DNA of 64,000 nucleotides from Gilvimarinus chinensis DSM 19667 (GCF_000377745.1 NZ_KB898706.1:829955-893954); one strand, 5' to 3'. Positions 22,583-31,556 are shown, counted from the first letter of the stretch. Made by a program: numbers and translations. The notes: generated by a model from the letters alone, not told the origin.

Positions 22583-24489
22583 ATGTAACCTTGCCAAACG
22601 GTGTTGTCATTCAAGGCGTTCCCGATGGAGCAACTAAAAGCCAGATAATGCGAAAGGCTATAGCGGCGGGGTTGGCTACCGAGGCGGACTTCGGCGGCGC
22701 TCCCAGTTCTACTCAGCAGCAAGCGCCGGAGCAGGAGCGAGGCTTTGTTGATCGGGTTAAGGGTTTTGCCGGTGATGCTTATGACGCTTACAAGGGCAGT
22801 CGAGAAGCGGCATTAACGATGGCGTCAGGAATGATCGCAGAGCCCGTGGCAGGCCTTGCGGGAATTGGTGCTGCTGTTATGCCGGGCGGCAAGACCGGCG
22901 GTGAAATGGTTGAGTCTGTAAGAGACGCCATGACCTACCAGCCGAGAAGCGAGGCGGGCCAAGAGTACGTAGGAAAGATGGCGGATGAGCTTGCGCCAGT
23001 GACCGATGCCATTGCAGGCGTAGAGCAGGCATCGGGTGATTTTGGTTACGATCAGGCGGGGCCAATTGGCGGTGCGGTTGGCACAGCTGCGCCCACTGCT
23101 GCAATGGAATTGGCGGGGCTTGGTGCGGTGCGTCGCGGGGCCAGGGCGGCTGATTCGGTTCGGAATATCGCAAAAGCCACGCCGGCGGCAGAAGCCCAGC
23201 AAGTTCTTGATGCTGGTAAGCGCTGGGATGTTCCCGTAATGAATACGGACGTAAACCCTCCAAAAACATTCTCTGGAAAAGTCATGCAGTCGTTTTCCGA
23301 GAAAATGGGGCCGCTCGGCAGCGGTACGGCAAGGGCTAGCCAGCAGGCGGCGCGGCAAGAGGCTGTTGAGTCTCTCGCGAAAGAGTTTAATGCGGAGCTA
23401 AATAGTCCCTTTGCGGACGAAATGGTTAAGTCATTAAAGTCTAAGCATGCGCAAGATATGGCTGAAGCCGCCGCAATCCGAAAGTCAGCTGTTGAAAAAC
23501 TGGATCAGTATGGCCAGGTCCCTCTCACCAAAACGGTGGCAGCAATAGACCGTCAGTTGGCCCGTCAAGAGCGATTAGGAGCTCGTGCAGATGGTGCACT
23601 TGTTGAGAAGTTAACGAGGACTAAATCGGCGCTTGAGAACGGCAACTTCTCTTTGGTGAAGGATATTCGAACCGAAGTTATTGACGACATTAAGGCGCTG
23701 GCCCGGTCTGAAGATCAGCGCGCTCTTTCGTCTGTTCAGTCGGTTAAGTCTGCCATTGACGACGATCTTATGGACTTTGCAAAAGCAAACGACCGTAGAG
23801 CGGCCGCAGAATGGACGCAATCCAATCGTAAGTTTGCCGAAACCCTAAGTAGCGCCAGAGACTCAGAGCTGAAGCGCGTACTTAATAGCGGTGATGTGAC
23901 ACCAGAGAAGGTGTTGCCCATTTTACGGGGCGGGAAAGCAAGCGAATTAAAACGCCTAAAATCTGGCCTTACTGAAGACGGCATTAAATCCGCAAAGGCC
24001 GCCCTGGTTCGCGACATGCTGGACGAATCCGGTTTCTTTCGTGGCGATGTGAATCCAGATCGCCTGGCTACAAGCATGGGAAAGTCAAACCGGATGAAAG
24101 CGATCAATACGTTTTTTGAGGGTAGGGAGCGACGTGAAATTGAGGGGTTGCGCAGGCTTCTGGACTCGACCCGCCAGGCTCAGAGGGCGTCAGTTGCGCC
24201 GCCAACCGGCGTCCAGACAGTTCCTTTGATAAGTGGTGGTTTAGGGGCTGCCGGGGCTACAGCCTTTGGAGCAATCCCGACCATGGCGACGGCGGGCACC
24301 TTGTCTGCTGTTGCGAAAGCCTATGAAAGCGTTCCGTTCAGAAACCTAATGCTGAAAATAGGCAATAGCCAAAAAGGCAGCATCCAAGAAAAACGACTTC
24401 TTGATGCGGCCACGACCGCTTTCGTAGCGGAATTGCAGGCTGCCAAAGAACAACAGCAGCAAACAGAACAAAGACAACAGCAGCCATAG
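22579..24489 (+). CDS. Large ejection/internal virion protein
   Basis: 636 residues. Begins VTLPNGVVIQGVPDGATKSQI, a short domain that is frequent at the start of phage ejection proteins, then hydrophobic Gly/Ala segments (about 72-100 and 140-175), a long charged helical middle, and another hydrophobic Gly/Ala stretch near 545-575 (SGGLGAAGATAFGAIPT). Ends in a Q-rich tail. Positional equivalent of P22 gp16, the ejection protein that crosses the inner membrane; this is inference from order and composition. Confidence 0.65.
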   Translation: MNVTLPNGVVIQGVPDGATKSQIMRKAIAAGLATEADFGGAPSSTQQQAPEQERGFVDRVKGFAGDAYDAYKGSREAALTMASGMIAEPVAGLAGIGAAVMPGGKTGGEMVESVRDAMTYQPRSEAGQEYVGKMADELAPVTDAIAGVEQASGDFGYDQAGPIGGAVGTAAPTAAMELAGLGAVRRGARAADSVRNIAKATPAAEAQQVLDAGKRWDVPVMNTDVNPPKTFSGKVMQSFSEKMGPLGSGTARASQQAARQEAVESLAKEFNAELNSPFADEMVKSLKSKHAQDMAEAAAIRKSAVEKLDQYGQVPLTKTVAAIDRQLARQERLGARADGALVEKLTRTKSALENGNFSLVKDIRTEVIDDIKALARSEDQRALSSVQSVKSAIDDDLMDFAKANDRRAAAEWTQSNRKFAETLSSARDSELKRVLNSGDVTPEKVLPILRGGKASELKRLKSGLTEDGIKSAKAALVRDMLDESGFFRGDVNPDRLATSMGKSNRMKAINTFFEGRERREIEGLRRLLDSTRQAQRASVAPPTGVQTVPLISGGLGAAGATAFGAIPTMATAGTLSAVAKAYESVPFRNLMLKIGNSQKGSIQEKRLLDAATTAFVAELQAAKEQQQQTEQRQQQP

Positions 24490-24565
24490 CACTCTCCTGA
24501 CCATTATTTAGCCATTATACCACAGCCAGAAATGGCCGTGGCGGCCTCCTATTGGGTGAAAAACC

Positions 24566-26308
24566 ATGCCTAGACTTGTATTGCCAGCCAATCAAATGAC
24601 GCTGCCGGACGGCTCTGTTGCCTCGGGCGGGAAGCTGTACTTTTACGAAAACGAAACCACGCCCCCGGTGCCTAAAATGGTCTATTCTGACCCGCTTATG
24701 ACCGTGGCGCACACACAGCCCATCGTTTTAACGTCAAGCGCTTACCTGCCTGACATTTTCGGCGAGGGCTTGTACACCGTTGTCTATACCGACGAAAACG
24801 ACGTTCAGGTATGGTCGCGCGATAATGTGGGTTCAACCGAGGACAGCTCACAGTTTGAGGACTGGTCGAGTATTACCCGCTACCGCCAAAACGAAATCGT
24901 GCGCGGTTCGGATGGCAACTACTACCGATCCATCGACAGCAATAACACAGGGCACGATCCGGTTACATCGCCCGAATACTGGGAGCAACTTGAATTCATT
25001 ACCGTGTGGAATGAGTTTGTTGAGTACTCCCAAGGCAAGGTAGTGACTCATAACGACCGCATTTGGCTGTCAGCAGAAGATGACAACCTGAATAACGAGC
25101 CAGGCACCGGCCCTGAGTGGGAAGATCCGGCCGATATGACGGCAGCGGAAATTCTCGCAAGGCTGAAAACCGTAGACGGCCCAGGCTCTGGCCTTGATGC
25201 TGATTTACTGGACGGGCAACACGCGGCGGATTTTTTGCTGTCTGCGAACTTGGCTTCAAAGGCCGAGGCTCAAGCGGGAACCGCAGGGAAGATTCTCGAT
25301 GCTGCTGGTGGACATGCTATGGTTAAGAAGTGGGGGTTGGGCGGAGCCGCTATCCCTGATACAGATTTTTCAGATGTTACTGATACTAGATTTATATATG
25401 CCCAGACCGCTGCCACTAGCGATTCTCCTGCAGACTTTTCCGTAGGTGTTAATATTAATCAAACCGCAGGTCAAACTCTGGGCATACAGATCGCCGGGCG
25501 GATCAATGGCTCCTCTCTGTTCTTCCGAGGGTCTAATTTAAACGGAAACTTCAGTTCTTGGAACGAGCTGTGGAGTACACATAACCTCCAAAAAGTATCA
25601 TCCCCCACAGACACTACATCAGATGCTGTTCCTACTGTTGGGTGGATGGGGCAAGGCGTTCCTATCCTACTGAACAGTGGGGATGACCTCTACAACCTCC
25701 CTGACTTGAATCCGGGGGAGGTTGCGCAATACAAATATTCGTCGGCTTCAGTGCCTTCGAACCCTCCCGAGGAAAGCGCAAGCGGATACGTAAGAAGAAT
25801 TTTCCACTCATCGTCATTTGAGAGCCTTGAAGTTTATGTTCCGGATTCAGGGAGGCGATACACGAATGAAATGATTTCGGGCTCTTGGGCGGGGTGGCAG
25901 GAAGCGGGCTCCAGCAGCATAACCTACGCGGGCCCCCAAGAATATACCAGTGCAGATGAAGACGGCTCGGGCAATATTGCGATAAGTCTTGATTTCACGG
26001 GAATCTACAAATTCTTTACGCTGGATTTCGACACTACGCCGCTTATAACCACATCGGGCACTATCAATATCACCATCACGAACCTCCCTAATACCGCGAC
26101 AGACGATTTCGTCAAAGTGTGGCATATCCAGTTCAACCGAGCGGGGCGCAAGAATGTCGTCTTCACGCTACCGGGCTCGGTAACGGAGTCTCGAATTGGC
26201 ACGGCCACCTATCAGAGCGGTGCGGGTGATTTTGATTTGTACGAAATCCGCTACGTTTCCAGCGACCCTAATCGCTTGCTCTTTAGCCGAATTGACGCGA
26301 GGACTTGA
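24566..26308 (+). CDS. Tail fibre/receptor-binding protein
   Basis: 580 residues. The N-terminus (PANQMTLPDGSVASGGKLYFYE) is a particle-anchoring head seen in phage fibres. Two chitin-binding type V-like modules follow at about 92-170 (YRQNEIVRGSDGNYYRS; YSQGKVVTHNDRIWLSAED). GSGLDADLLDGQHAADFL is the common trimeric fibre motif, and a pyocin-knob-like region (SGDDLYNLPDLNPGEV...SWAGWQ) precedes a beta-rich C-terminal domain. It probably binds a surface polysaccharide of the host. No endosialidase or lyase motif seen. Confidence 0.8.
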   Translation: MPRLVLPANQMTLPDGSVASGGKLYFYENETTPPVPKMVYSDPLMTVAHTQPIVLTSSAYLPDIFGEGLYTVVYTDENDVQVWSRDNVGSTEDSSQFEDWSSITRYRQNEIVRGSDGNYYRSIDSNNTGHDPVTSPEYWEQLEFITVWNEFVEYSQGKVVTHNDRIWLSAEDDNLNNEPGTGPEWEDPADMTAAEILARLKTVDGPGSGLDADLLDGQHAADFLLSANLASKAEAQAGTAGKILDAAGGHAMVKKWGLGGAAIPDTDFSDVTDTRFIYAQTAATSDSPADFSVGVNINQTAGQTLGIQIAGRINGSSLFFRGSNLNGNFSSWNELWSTHNLQKVSSPTDTTSDAVPTVGWMGQGVPILLNSGDDLYNLPDLNPGEVAQYKYSSASVPSNPPEESASGYVRRIFHSSSFESLEVYVPDSGRRYTNEMISGSWAGWQEAGSSSITYAGPQEYTSADEDGSGNIAISLDFTGIYKFFTLDFDTTPLITTSGTINITITNLPNTATDDFVKVWHIQFNRAGRKNVVFTLPGSVTESRIGTATYQSGAGDFDLYEIRYVSSDPNRLLFSRIDART

Positions 26309-26309
26309 T

Positions 26310-26864
26310 ATGCAGCTTGGCATGAAAACACCTCAACTCAGTGTTAATGGTGAAATTAAGAACCGGAAACTTATTGCTGATTCAGTCTTCGACGTTTATT
26401 CCTCATCCGGGCCAATAAGCGTAGTCGCCTATGTCAGTGTGCAGCTAAGAGCGCCCGGCGGTGGTGGCGGCGGTGCTAAAACTTACTTTCAGGAAGATGG
26501 TGAGCGCGGTTCGGCTGGGCAGCTGGTGAGCAGCTCAATAGCTATTACCGGAGCAACCGCAGTACTTCCAAGTGGCGCTGTTGGAGGGGCAAGGGAGACA
26601 ACGACAAACCCGCTAACCGAAGGCGGCGACGGAAGCAATGCAAGTAACGCCACATTTGCTGGGCTTACTGCAAATGGCGGTGGCGGTGGCGAAGGCGGTT
26701 TTGATGGCTCTGGATTTAATCGGAATGCCGCAAGCGTAACGAATCCTGATGGTTCAGACGCGGGGCGCGGCGGCTTTGGTGGCGATTGGGATAACGCCTC
26801 TACTGCGTTGCAATCTGGCCAGCCTGGGCAGAACAGCAGACTCTTTATTCAATTTTTAGACTGA
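26310..26864 (+). CDS. Glycine-rich tail appendage protein
   Basis: 184 residues from ATG 26310, one base after the fibre stop. The last 120 residues contain poly-Gly patches (RAPGGGGGGAKTYF, ANGGGGGEGGFDGSG, GRGGFGG) like the glycine-rich polypeptide-II sandwich tips of T4-like gp38 adhesins and other phage tips. Could be a fibre tip that determines receptor specificity. Confidence 0.6.
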   Translation: MQLGMKTPQLSVNGEIKNRKLIADSVFDVYSSSGPISVVAYVSVQLRAPGGGGGGAKTYFQEDGERGSAGQLVSSSIAITGATAVLPSGAVGGARETTTNPLTEGGDGSNASNATFAGLTANGGGGGEGGFDGSGFNRNAASVTNPDGSDAGRGGFGGDWDNASTALQSGQPGQNSRLFIQFLD

Positions 26865-26872
26865 GGTTAGCC

Positions 26873-27487
26873 ATGTCTACCGATATTACGACAAACGAAG
26901 TATTAATCGACATTGCGACAAATGAAGTATTAAGTGAGTCGGACGTGCGAGAGCGGGCAGCGCCCGTTGGATTGAAAAGCGCTGAATTTTGGGATAATGA
27001 GCTTCTTTCTAATTACGGGGTAACCCTCATTGAGTACGTCAGAACGCCAGCGCCAGAAGTTGAAAAGCCATATTTTGTGAGGGAGATTGAGCCCGAAAAA
27101 GTGGGGCAGACTTGGACGCAAGCATGGGAAGTTGTGGTGCCATCGCTCGACGATGCAAAGACTTTTGCACTAAACAAGCTTGACTCCGACTTTGATGCTA
27201 GTTTGCCCCCTGTGATCTACGACGGAAAACCATGGAAGCCCGGCCACTCAAGCGCAGCCGTTATTCGTGATGCAGCGGAAATGGCCGAGCTTCACGGCGC
27301 ACAAACAATAGAGCTAACGGACGCTGACTATAATCAGCACACTTACACCCTGGCAGATGCCAAACTGGTAAGCGCCGCTATCGGCATTGCCTATCAATCG
27401 GCATTCTTGCAGCGTAACGGCAAACGTAAACTCATTATCGATGCCGAATCACCGGTGGATGCGTTAGCTGTAAAGTGGGTATCGTAG
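26873..27487 (+). CDS. Tail-associated DUF4376 protein
   Basis: 204 residues. The C-terminal half (PPVIYDGKPWKPGHSS, then HTYTLADAKLVSAAIG) is the DUF4376 pattern found next to phage tail fibres. The N-terminus has a nearly repeated TDITTNEVLIDIATNEVL. Likely a fibre assembly chaperone or accessory. It overlaps the next gene by 13 nt. Confidence 0.7.
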   Translation: MSTDITTNEVLIDIATNEVLSESDVRERAAPVGLKSAEFWDNELLSNYGVTLIEYVRTPAPEVEKPYFVREIEPEKVGQTWTQAWEVVVPSLDDAKTFALNKLDSDFDASLPPVIYDGKPWKPGHSSAAVIRDAAEMAELHGAQTIELTDADYNQHTYTLADAKLVSAAIGIAYQSAFLQRNGKRKLIIDAESPVDALAVKWVS

Positions 27488-27828
27488 AGCTATTTGCCGG
27501 GCGTTATTCCGGCATTGCGTTACGTCATAACCCAACCAGCAAAACCGCTACACTCCTGCAGCCCATTATTACTGACCACGGCATTATCCCCATCGGCTTT
27601 ACCTGCGACCTCGATACCGTGCCCCGCCACCTGGGGCCGCTGTATGCGTGGTTTAAGGGTAGAACGATACTCGGGGCCGTAGTCCACGATTACTGTTATC
27701 GAGAAAGAGTAGGGCGCAAAAAGGCTGACGATCTTTTTCTAAAAACGATGGAATGGGAAGGGGTGCGTAAGCGATACCGGTTGCCGATCTATTGGGCGGT
27801 CAGGGTGTTTGGTGGGGCGTGGTATTGA
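27475..27828 (+). CDS. DUF1353 phage protein
   Basis: 117 residues from GTG 27475. The pattern GFTCDLDTVPRHLGPL, then GAVVHDYCYRE and KKADDLFLKTM is diagnostic of DUF1353, a small family in phages and prophages with a His-Asp-Tyr core; biochemical role unknown. It is the last phage gene and is followed by a bidirectional terminator. Confidence 0.85.
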   Translation: MGIVELFAGRYSGIALRHNPTSKTATLLQPIITDHGIIPIGFTCDLDTVPRHLGPLYAWFKGRTILGAVVHDYCYRERVGRKKADDLFLKTMEWEGVRKRYRLPIYWAVRVFGGAWY

Positions 27829-27867
27829 TAATTCTATTAGACAGATATTAGACAATTCAACAAAAAA

Positions 27868-27891
27868 GGGCCGCACATTGCTGTGCAGCCC
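27868..27891. terminator. Bidirectional terminator at the prophage right end
   Basis: GGGCCGCACA pairs with TGTGCAGCCC (10 bp, one wobble, loop TTGC). The minus strand reads into six Ts (the terminator for the tRNA-Asn fragment side) and the plus strand into TTTATATAT. Confidence 0.75.
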
Positions 27892-27899
27892 TTTATATA

Positions 27900-27954
27900 T
27901 GGCTCCGCCTGCTGGGCTCGAACCAGCGACCCAATGATTAACAGTCATTTGCTC
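27900..27954 (-). tRNA. tRNA-Asn 3' fragment (truncated; candidate att remnant)
   Basis: The 55 nt form the 3' three quarters of a tRNA-Asn: anticodon stem-loop ATGA-CTGTTAA-TCAT with anticodon GTT, a variable loop, the T-arm GCTGG-TTCGAGC-CCAGC, acceptor 3' strand AGGCGGA and encoded GCCA. The 5' part (acceptor and most of the D-arm) is missing; the homology breaks off at GAGC. It cannot make a functional tRNA. Fragments like this are usual footprints of tyrosine-integrase insertion. Odd point: for a simple attR the phage should be on the 5' side of the fragment, but here the phage genes lie on its 3' side. Confidence 0.85.
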
Positions 27955-28079
27955 ATTGTGTAATCAGGGGGTAATCGGCAATGTTGTCAAAATGCTGTCA
28001 AAACGGGGCCAATATAGCCTAAATCAGCCCCGATTTTTGACATTGCAACTTTGTAAGTCATTGATTTACAAAGGGTGGT
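27955..28079. other. Segment between tRNA-Asn fragment and tmRNA, with integrase-site-like repeats
   Basis: 125 bp without a gene. Three TGTCAAAA boxes (27985-27992, 27996-28003, and inverted at 28037-28044), a CGGGGC/GCCCCG inverted repeat (28004-28032), and the palindrome CTTTGTAA...TTACAAAG (28049-28073) directly next to the tmRNA 3' end. The layout resembles arm-type integrase sites beside an attachment core; function is inferred. Confidence 0.45.
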
Positions 28080-28470
28080 TGGTGGAGGCGGGGGGAGTTG
28101 AACCCCCGTCCGCCGGCGCTCCGCTCGCGGATCTACATGCTTAGTTTCCGTTAATTAATTTAACTCATCCGCGACCCAACGGGCAGGGTGCGACGAGCGA
28201 GTTCGCTTTAGGTTTCGCAGTACTGCCACGATCCGAACAGTAAGGCTATCCAGTTCTATCTGACAGTCTGCAACGCGGTACTGGCACCTTGTTACAGACC
28301 GCTAACGGCGTACCGTTAGAAGTGCTTCATCAACTGCTTACGCAGCTAATTGGGCACCGTAGTTGTCGTCGTTGGCAACTAATAAAATGCAGCTTGGGAT
28401 TTACGTGATTCGCTACCATCACGACATGCACCTTGAGTTTTGTCACCGGCGTCGAATCCAAATCGCCCCC
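28080..28470 (-). ncRNA. ssrA: tmRNA
   Basis: 391 nt on the minus strand. The tRNA-like ends pair as GGGGGCG (5', 28470-28464) with CGCCTCC-A-CCA (3', ending 28080), including the G3-U70 wobble needed by alanyl-tRNA synthetase; the T-arm reads GTTCAAC. The tag reading frame at 28376-28338 codes ANDDNYGAQLAA and stops at TAA. Rescues stalled ribosomes with SmpB. Its 3' end is a favoured prophage attachment site, and here phage DNA lies directly downstream of that end. No close -10/-35 pair was found adjacent to the 5' end; TACAAT about 75 nt upstream would fit a processed precursor. Confidence 0.97.
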
Positions 28471-28608
28471 GTAACCGGGTGCGGCGGTAGCCGCGAAACT
28501 CGTTCTGTGTGACAAGGCTATGACAGCCAAGTTCCACAGGGCCGGCTATTGTAGGGCCGAGGGCGGATGGTTACAAGGGGTTGGTGGGGCGGAGTGCGCG
28601 ATGCAGGG

Positions 28609-28636
28609 AACAGGGCACGCGTGTGCGAGCCCTGTT
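28609..28636. terminator. Hairpin between tmRNA and the periplasmic-protein gene
   Basis: ACAGGGC (28610-28616) pairs with GCCCTGT (28629-28635), extended by GCACGC/GTGTGC-type pairing, flanked by TTTGTTG on the plus strand. Probably ends the leftward transcript of the gene at 28673-29245. Confidence 0.5.
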
Positions 28637-28672
28637 TGTTGTCGTTCCTGTGATCCGTTAGGCGCTCTTCGG

Positions 28673-29245
28673 TTAAAGCGCTTCCAGATTCAGGGCTTCA
28701 CCGTAGGCTTTTAACTCTTTGGTGGTGGCGCCGTCGGCTCGCAGGGTGAACATAGCGTTGGAGTCGATGATCAGGATGATTTCAGGGTCGCCGTTCTGAT
28801 CGTTAAGGATGGCTTTGTGGCCCTGGATTTTGGTGAGCTTGCCGCCGTTCATGGTGACCAGTGACGGATTGTTCAGCATGCCCATCATGCTTTGCAGCAT
28901 GGGGGAGTCGGTGACCAGCTCGATGGTGATGTAGGCATCGCCTTTGCTGTACTCACGTTCGGCGCTGATGCCGCCGCCCATCATCATGCCGCCGGTGGCT
29001 TCGCTTTCAATGTCGGTGGCGTCCCAGCCGCTTAAAGGCTTAGGAAAGACGGCTTTAATCGCTTCGGCTTTTTGCTGGCGAATCAAACCAGCGGCATAGT
29101 CCAGCTGGCTGACAGCCTCTGACAGCTCGCCCTCTTTATAGGCGCTCATGGCTTCGTCGACGGCGTCTGTAATTTCATCGGCCTGGGCAGCAGGCAGGGT
29201 AAGGGGCAAGGTGCAGAGCGTAAGTGCAAGGCAGAGTTTTCGCAT
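28673..29245 (-). CDS. Periplasmic protein of unknown function
   Basis: 190 residues. A clear Sec signal peptide (MRKLCLALTLCTLPLTLPAAQA, cleaved before DE) is followed by a helical region (DEAMSAYKEGELSEAVSQLDYAAGLI, TPR-like single unit) and a beta-rich C-terminal domain with GMMMGGG and repeated strands ending ALNLEAL. Stand-alone gene on the minus strand. I do not recognise a family. Confidence 0.7.
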   Translation of the reverse strand: MRKLCLALTLCTLPLTLPAAQADEITDAVDEAMSAYKEGELSEAVSQLDYAAGLIRQQKAEAIKAVFPKPLSGWDATDIESEATGGMMMGGGISAEREYSKGDAYITIELVTDSPMLQSMMGMLNNPSLVTMNGGKLTKIQGHKAILNDQNGDPEIILIIDSNAMFTLRADGATTKELKAYGEALNLEAL

Positions 29246-29398
29246 TGGAGTGTCCTTCTCGGTACGTTAATAAAGATAGCGTTAAAAGTAAATTGTGGTT
29301 TCTAACCTAAGGCGGGCACACAGCGAATGGCTACACGCTGGATTTTTCTGTGCCACAACATTATTCTGCGCTGCGTACAACAGGAGCCCCGCCGAATA

Positions 29399-30292
29399 AT
29401 GACCAGTAATTGTAGAGGCGCTTTAGCCTCAGATCCAGTGCCGCCGGATTGGGCCAATATGGAGCTAGAAACCACCTGGGCGGATGAACTTCGCCTAAAT
29501 AGGCCCGGTGGTTTATATCGTTTTTTTCGCTCTTTGCTTAGCTGTCCTAAGCAGGTTCAGCTCGATCGCTCGCACCCTTTAATTCGCACAATTCCTAAAT
29601 ACGCGTTGCAGGAGTTTCACAACCTGCCAAACGGTAATTATTCTCGCCGAATTTCCCGTGGTTACATTACCGGCTTTGACAAAGCTATGTTGGGATGCAT
29701 GACACAGCAGCGGAAAATAATGGCCGAGTCGGTTGGGGATGCGCGAGCGGTTTTGGATATAGGCACTGGCGGCGGGAAGTTGGCTTGGGCCCTGCACCAA
29801 GCGGGTGCAGAGGAGGTATGGGGGGTGGATGTGTCGCCTTATTTATTGCAACACGCCGCTCAGGACTACCCGCAAGTTCAGTTTTATCAGGCTTGTGCTG
29901 AGAGCCTGCCATTTTCTAACCAGCGTTTCGACGCGGTGACGGCCTGCTTTTTATTTCATGAAATGCCCCCAAAATACATTCGTCAGGCGTTGAGTGAGGT
30001 TAAACGGGTATTGCGCCCAGGGGGAAGATTACTGGTGGCGGAACCTTCGGCCCGACAGCTGGCGCCTGTTTGCTGGAAGCGGCTGTGGCAAAAGCAAGCG
30101 TGGCGGCATATTTACTTTAAAGTGATGGCGCTGAGAATGCATGAGCCCTTTATTAATGCCTGGCACGAGCTGGATAAGCAGGCCCTCTTTTACGAAGCGG
30201 GCTTTGATCTGGAAAGCCATAGCGACGCCATACCGATTAACTATTATTCACTGAAAAAACGTCCGTCGGCTCATGGTGGTGTGGTAGGTTAG
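29399..30292 (+). CDS. SAM-dependent methyltransferase, class I
   Basis: 297 residues from ATG 29399. SAM motif I is VLDIGTGGGKLAWAL, motif II is GVDVSPYLL, and RFDAVTACFLFHEMP and VLRPGGRLLVAEPS are the later motifs; this is the UbiE/Methyltransf_11 type. An N-terminal extension of about 120 residues carries no motif I recognise. Substrate unknown. Upstream in-frame starts exist (29327), and the AGGAG site is 14 nt away, so the exact start is uncertain. Confidence 0.8.
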   Translation: MTSNCRGALASDPVPPDWANMELETTWADELRLNRPGGLYRFFRSLLSCPKQVQLDRSHPLIRTIPKYALQEFHNLPNGNYSRRISRGYITGFDKAMLGCMTQQRKIMAESVGDARAVLDIGTGGGKLAWALHQAGAEEVWGVDVSPYLLQHAAQDYPQVQFYQACAESLPFSNQRFDAVTACFLFHEMPPKYIRQALSEVKRVLRPGGRLLVAEPSARQLAPVCWKRLWQKQAWRHIYFKVMALRMHEPFINAWHELDKQALFYEAGFDLESHSDAIPINYYSLKKRPSAHGGVVG

Positions 30293-30340
30293 ACAGCTAG
30301 GCTGCATGAGCAGGTTAAGAACACTGGTTGAGGAGTGAAC

Positions 30341-31171
30341 ATGGGAATAGCAAATGGGATAAAAACGGCACTGGCCGTATTAACCGTGACTGCCAGCAGT
30401 TGGGCGGCCGCAGACGACGAGGCTTTGCAAGATGTGTTGGCCGGTGAACACCGCGCCGCCAGCAGTGCCCGTGATGATTTTCGCCACCCAGGCGAAACCC
30501 TGGCGTTTTTTGGCCTTGAGTCGGATATGACGGTGGTGGAAATTTGGCCCGGCGGTGGTTGGTACACCGAAATTCTCGCGCCTTACCTACGGGACGAAGG
30601 GGTGTTTTACGCCGCTCATTTCAACCCTGACAGCGAAGTTGAATATTTTAAGCGCTCGCGTGAAAACTACGGTGAAAAGCTGGCTGCCAACCCAGAGTTG
30701 TACGATCAAACCAAAGTCTCTGTATTCAACCCGCCGGATGAGTACGATATTGCCCCGGCTGGCAGTGCCGATATGGTGCTGACTTTTCGCAATGCTCACA
30801 ACTGGTACATGCGTGGCGGCGGTGATGAAAAACTGCTGTCGGCCTTCTCGGCGTTTTACCGTGCCTTGAAACCGGGCGGTATTTTAGGGGTGGTGGATCA
30901 TCGTTTGCCCGAAGATCGTGATGATGACGAGCAAGAAGGCAGCGGCTATATCAAACAAAGCACCGTCATTGCTGCGGCAGAGAAGGCCGGGTTTGTGCTG
31001 GCCGCTGAAAGTGAGGTAAACGCCAACCCGAAAGACAAGGCCAAATATGAGCACGGCGTTTGGACCCTGCCTCCGTCGCTGCGCGGCGGTGAGAAAAACC
31101 GGGACAAGTACGCGGCCATCGGTGAAAGCGACCGCATGACCCTTAAGTTTGTTAAAGCGAAAGAGCACTGA
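30341..31171 (+). CDS. Periplasmic predicted methyltransferase (COG4798 type)
   Basis: 276 residues from ATG 30341, chosen for its GAGGAGTG site. A signal peptide (about residues 1-24, ending ASSWAAA) implies export, which is unusual for a SAM enzyme. Methyltransferase core: VVEIWPGGGWYTEILAPYL, then ADMVLTFRNAHNWY and LKPGGILGVVDHR. This combination fits the COG4798 family of exported methyltransferase-like proteins of unknown substrate. Follows another methyltransferase gene by about 50 nt. Confidence 0.75.
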   Translation: MGIANGIKTALAVLTVTASSWAAADDEALQDVLAGEHRAASSARDDFRHPGETLAFFGLESDMTVVEIWPGGGWYTEILAPYLRDEGVFYAAHFNPDSEVEYFKRSRENYGEKLAANPELYDQTKVSVFNPPDEYDIAPAGSADMVLTFRNAHNWYMRGGGDEKLLSAFSAFYRALKPGGILGVVDHRLPEDRDDDEQEGSGYIKQSTVIAAAEKAGFVLAAESEVNANPKDKAKYEHGVWTLPPSLRGGEKNRDKYAAIGESDRMTLKFVKAKEH

Positions 31172-31217
31172 GGCTATACTCTGTTTTAACGAACAAAAAC
31201 CGTTTGAGTGACATCAC

Positions 31218-31556
31218 ATGATATTTCGGGTGTTTATTATTGCAGTACTGGTTGCGCAGGGGCTGATGGCCTTTGCGGCGCCAGTGGCTGCACCCGAAAT
31301 GTCGGTGCCTGCCCCATCTATGGCCGCTATGCCTGAGTGCCATCAGGAGGCTGCTGAAAATACCCCCGACACAGCGATGAACGCTGAGCACTGTACCGAA
31401 CAGTGCTGCTGCCCTGGGGTGTGCAACGCTGCCCTGGCATTACCAAATGAACCGTTTGGTGGGGTTTACCACCCGATTACCGTCGTGAGTGAGTTAGCCT
31501 CGCCGTTAGTTTCCAACCCAATTTCCCGTCTATATCGCCCGCCCATTTTCGCCTGA
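31218..31556 (+). CDS. CopL-like Cys/His-rich exported protein
   Basis: 112 residues. N-terminal signal sequence (MIFRVFIIAVLVAQGLMAFA) followed by a Met/Ala/Pro region and a metal-site-like cluster HCTEQCCCPGVC (about 58-69). Small Met/His/Cys-rich proteins of this kind (CopL/DUF2946-like) precede copper-efflux genes in many Proteobacteria; here it precedes a CusBA-type pair by 60 nt. Likely binds or senses Cu+/Ag+ in the periplasm, inferred from context. Confidence 0.6.
   Translation: MIFRVFIIAVLVAQGLMAFAAPVAAPEMSVPAPSMAAMPECHQEAAENTPDTAMNAEHCTEQCCCPGVCNAALALPNEPFGGVYHPITVVSELASPLVSNPISRLYRPPIFA

Noticed and set aside
27739-27948. Minus-strand 69-residue reading frame beginning MTVNHWVAGSSPAGG
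   Set aside because: It is the translation of the tRNA-Asn fragment and its terminator.
29327-29398. Extended N-terminus of the methyltransferase
   Set aside because: No ribosome site at the upstream start and the sequence is not domain-like; kept ATG 29399 though uncertain.
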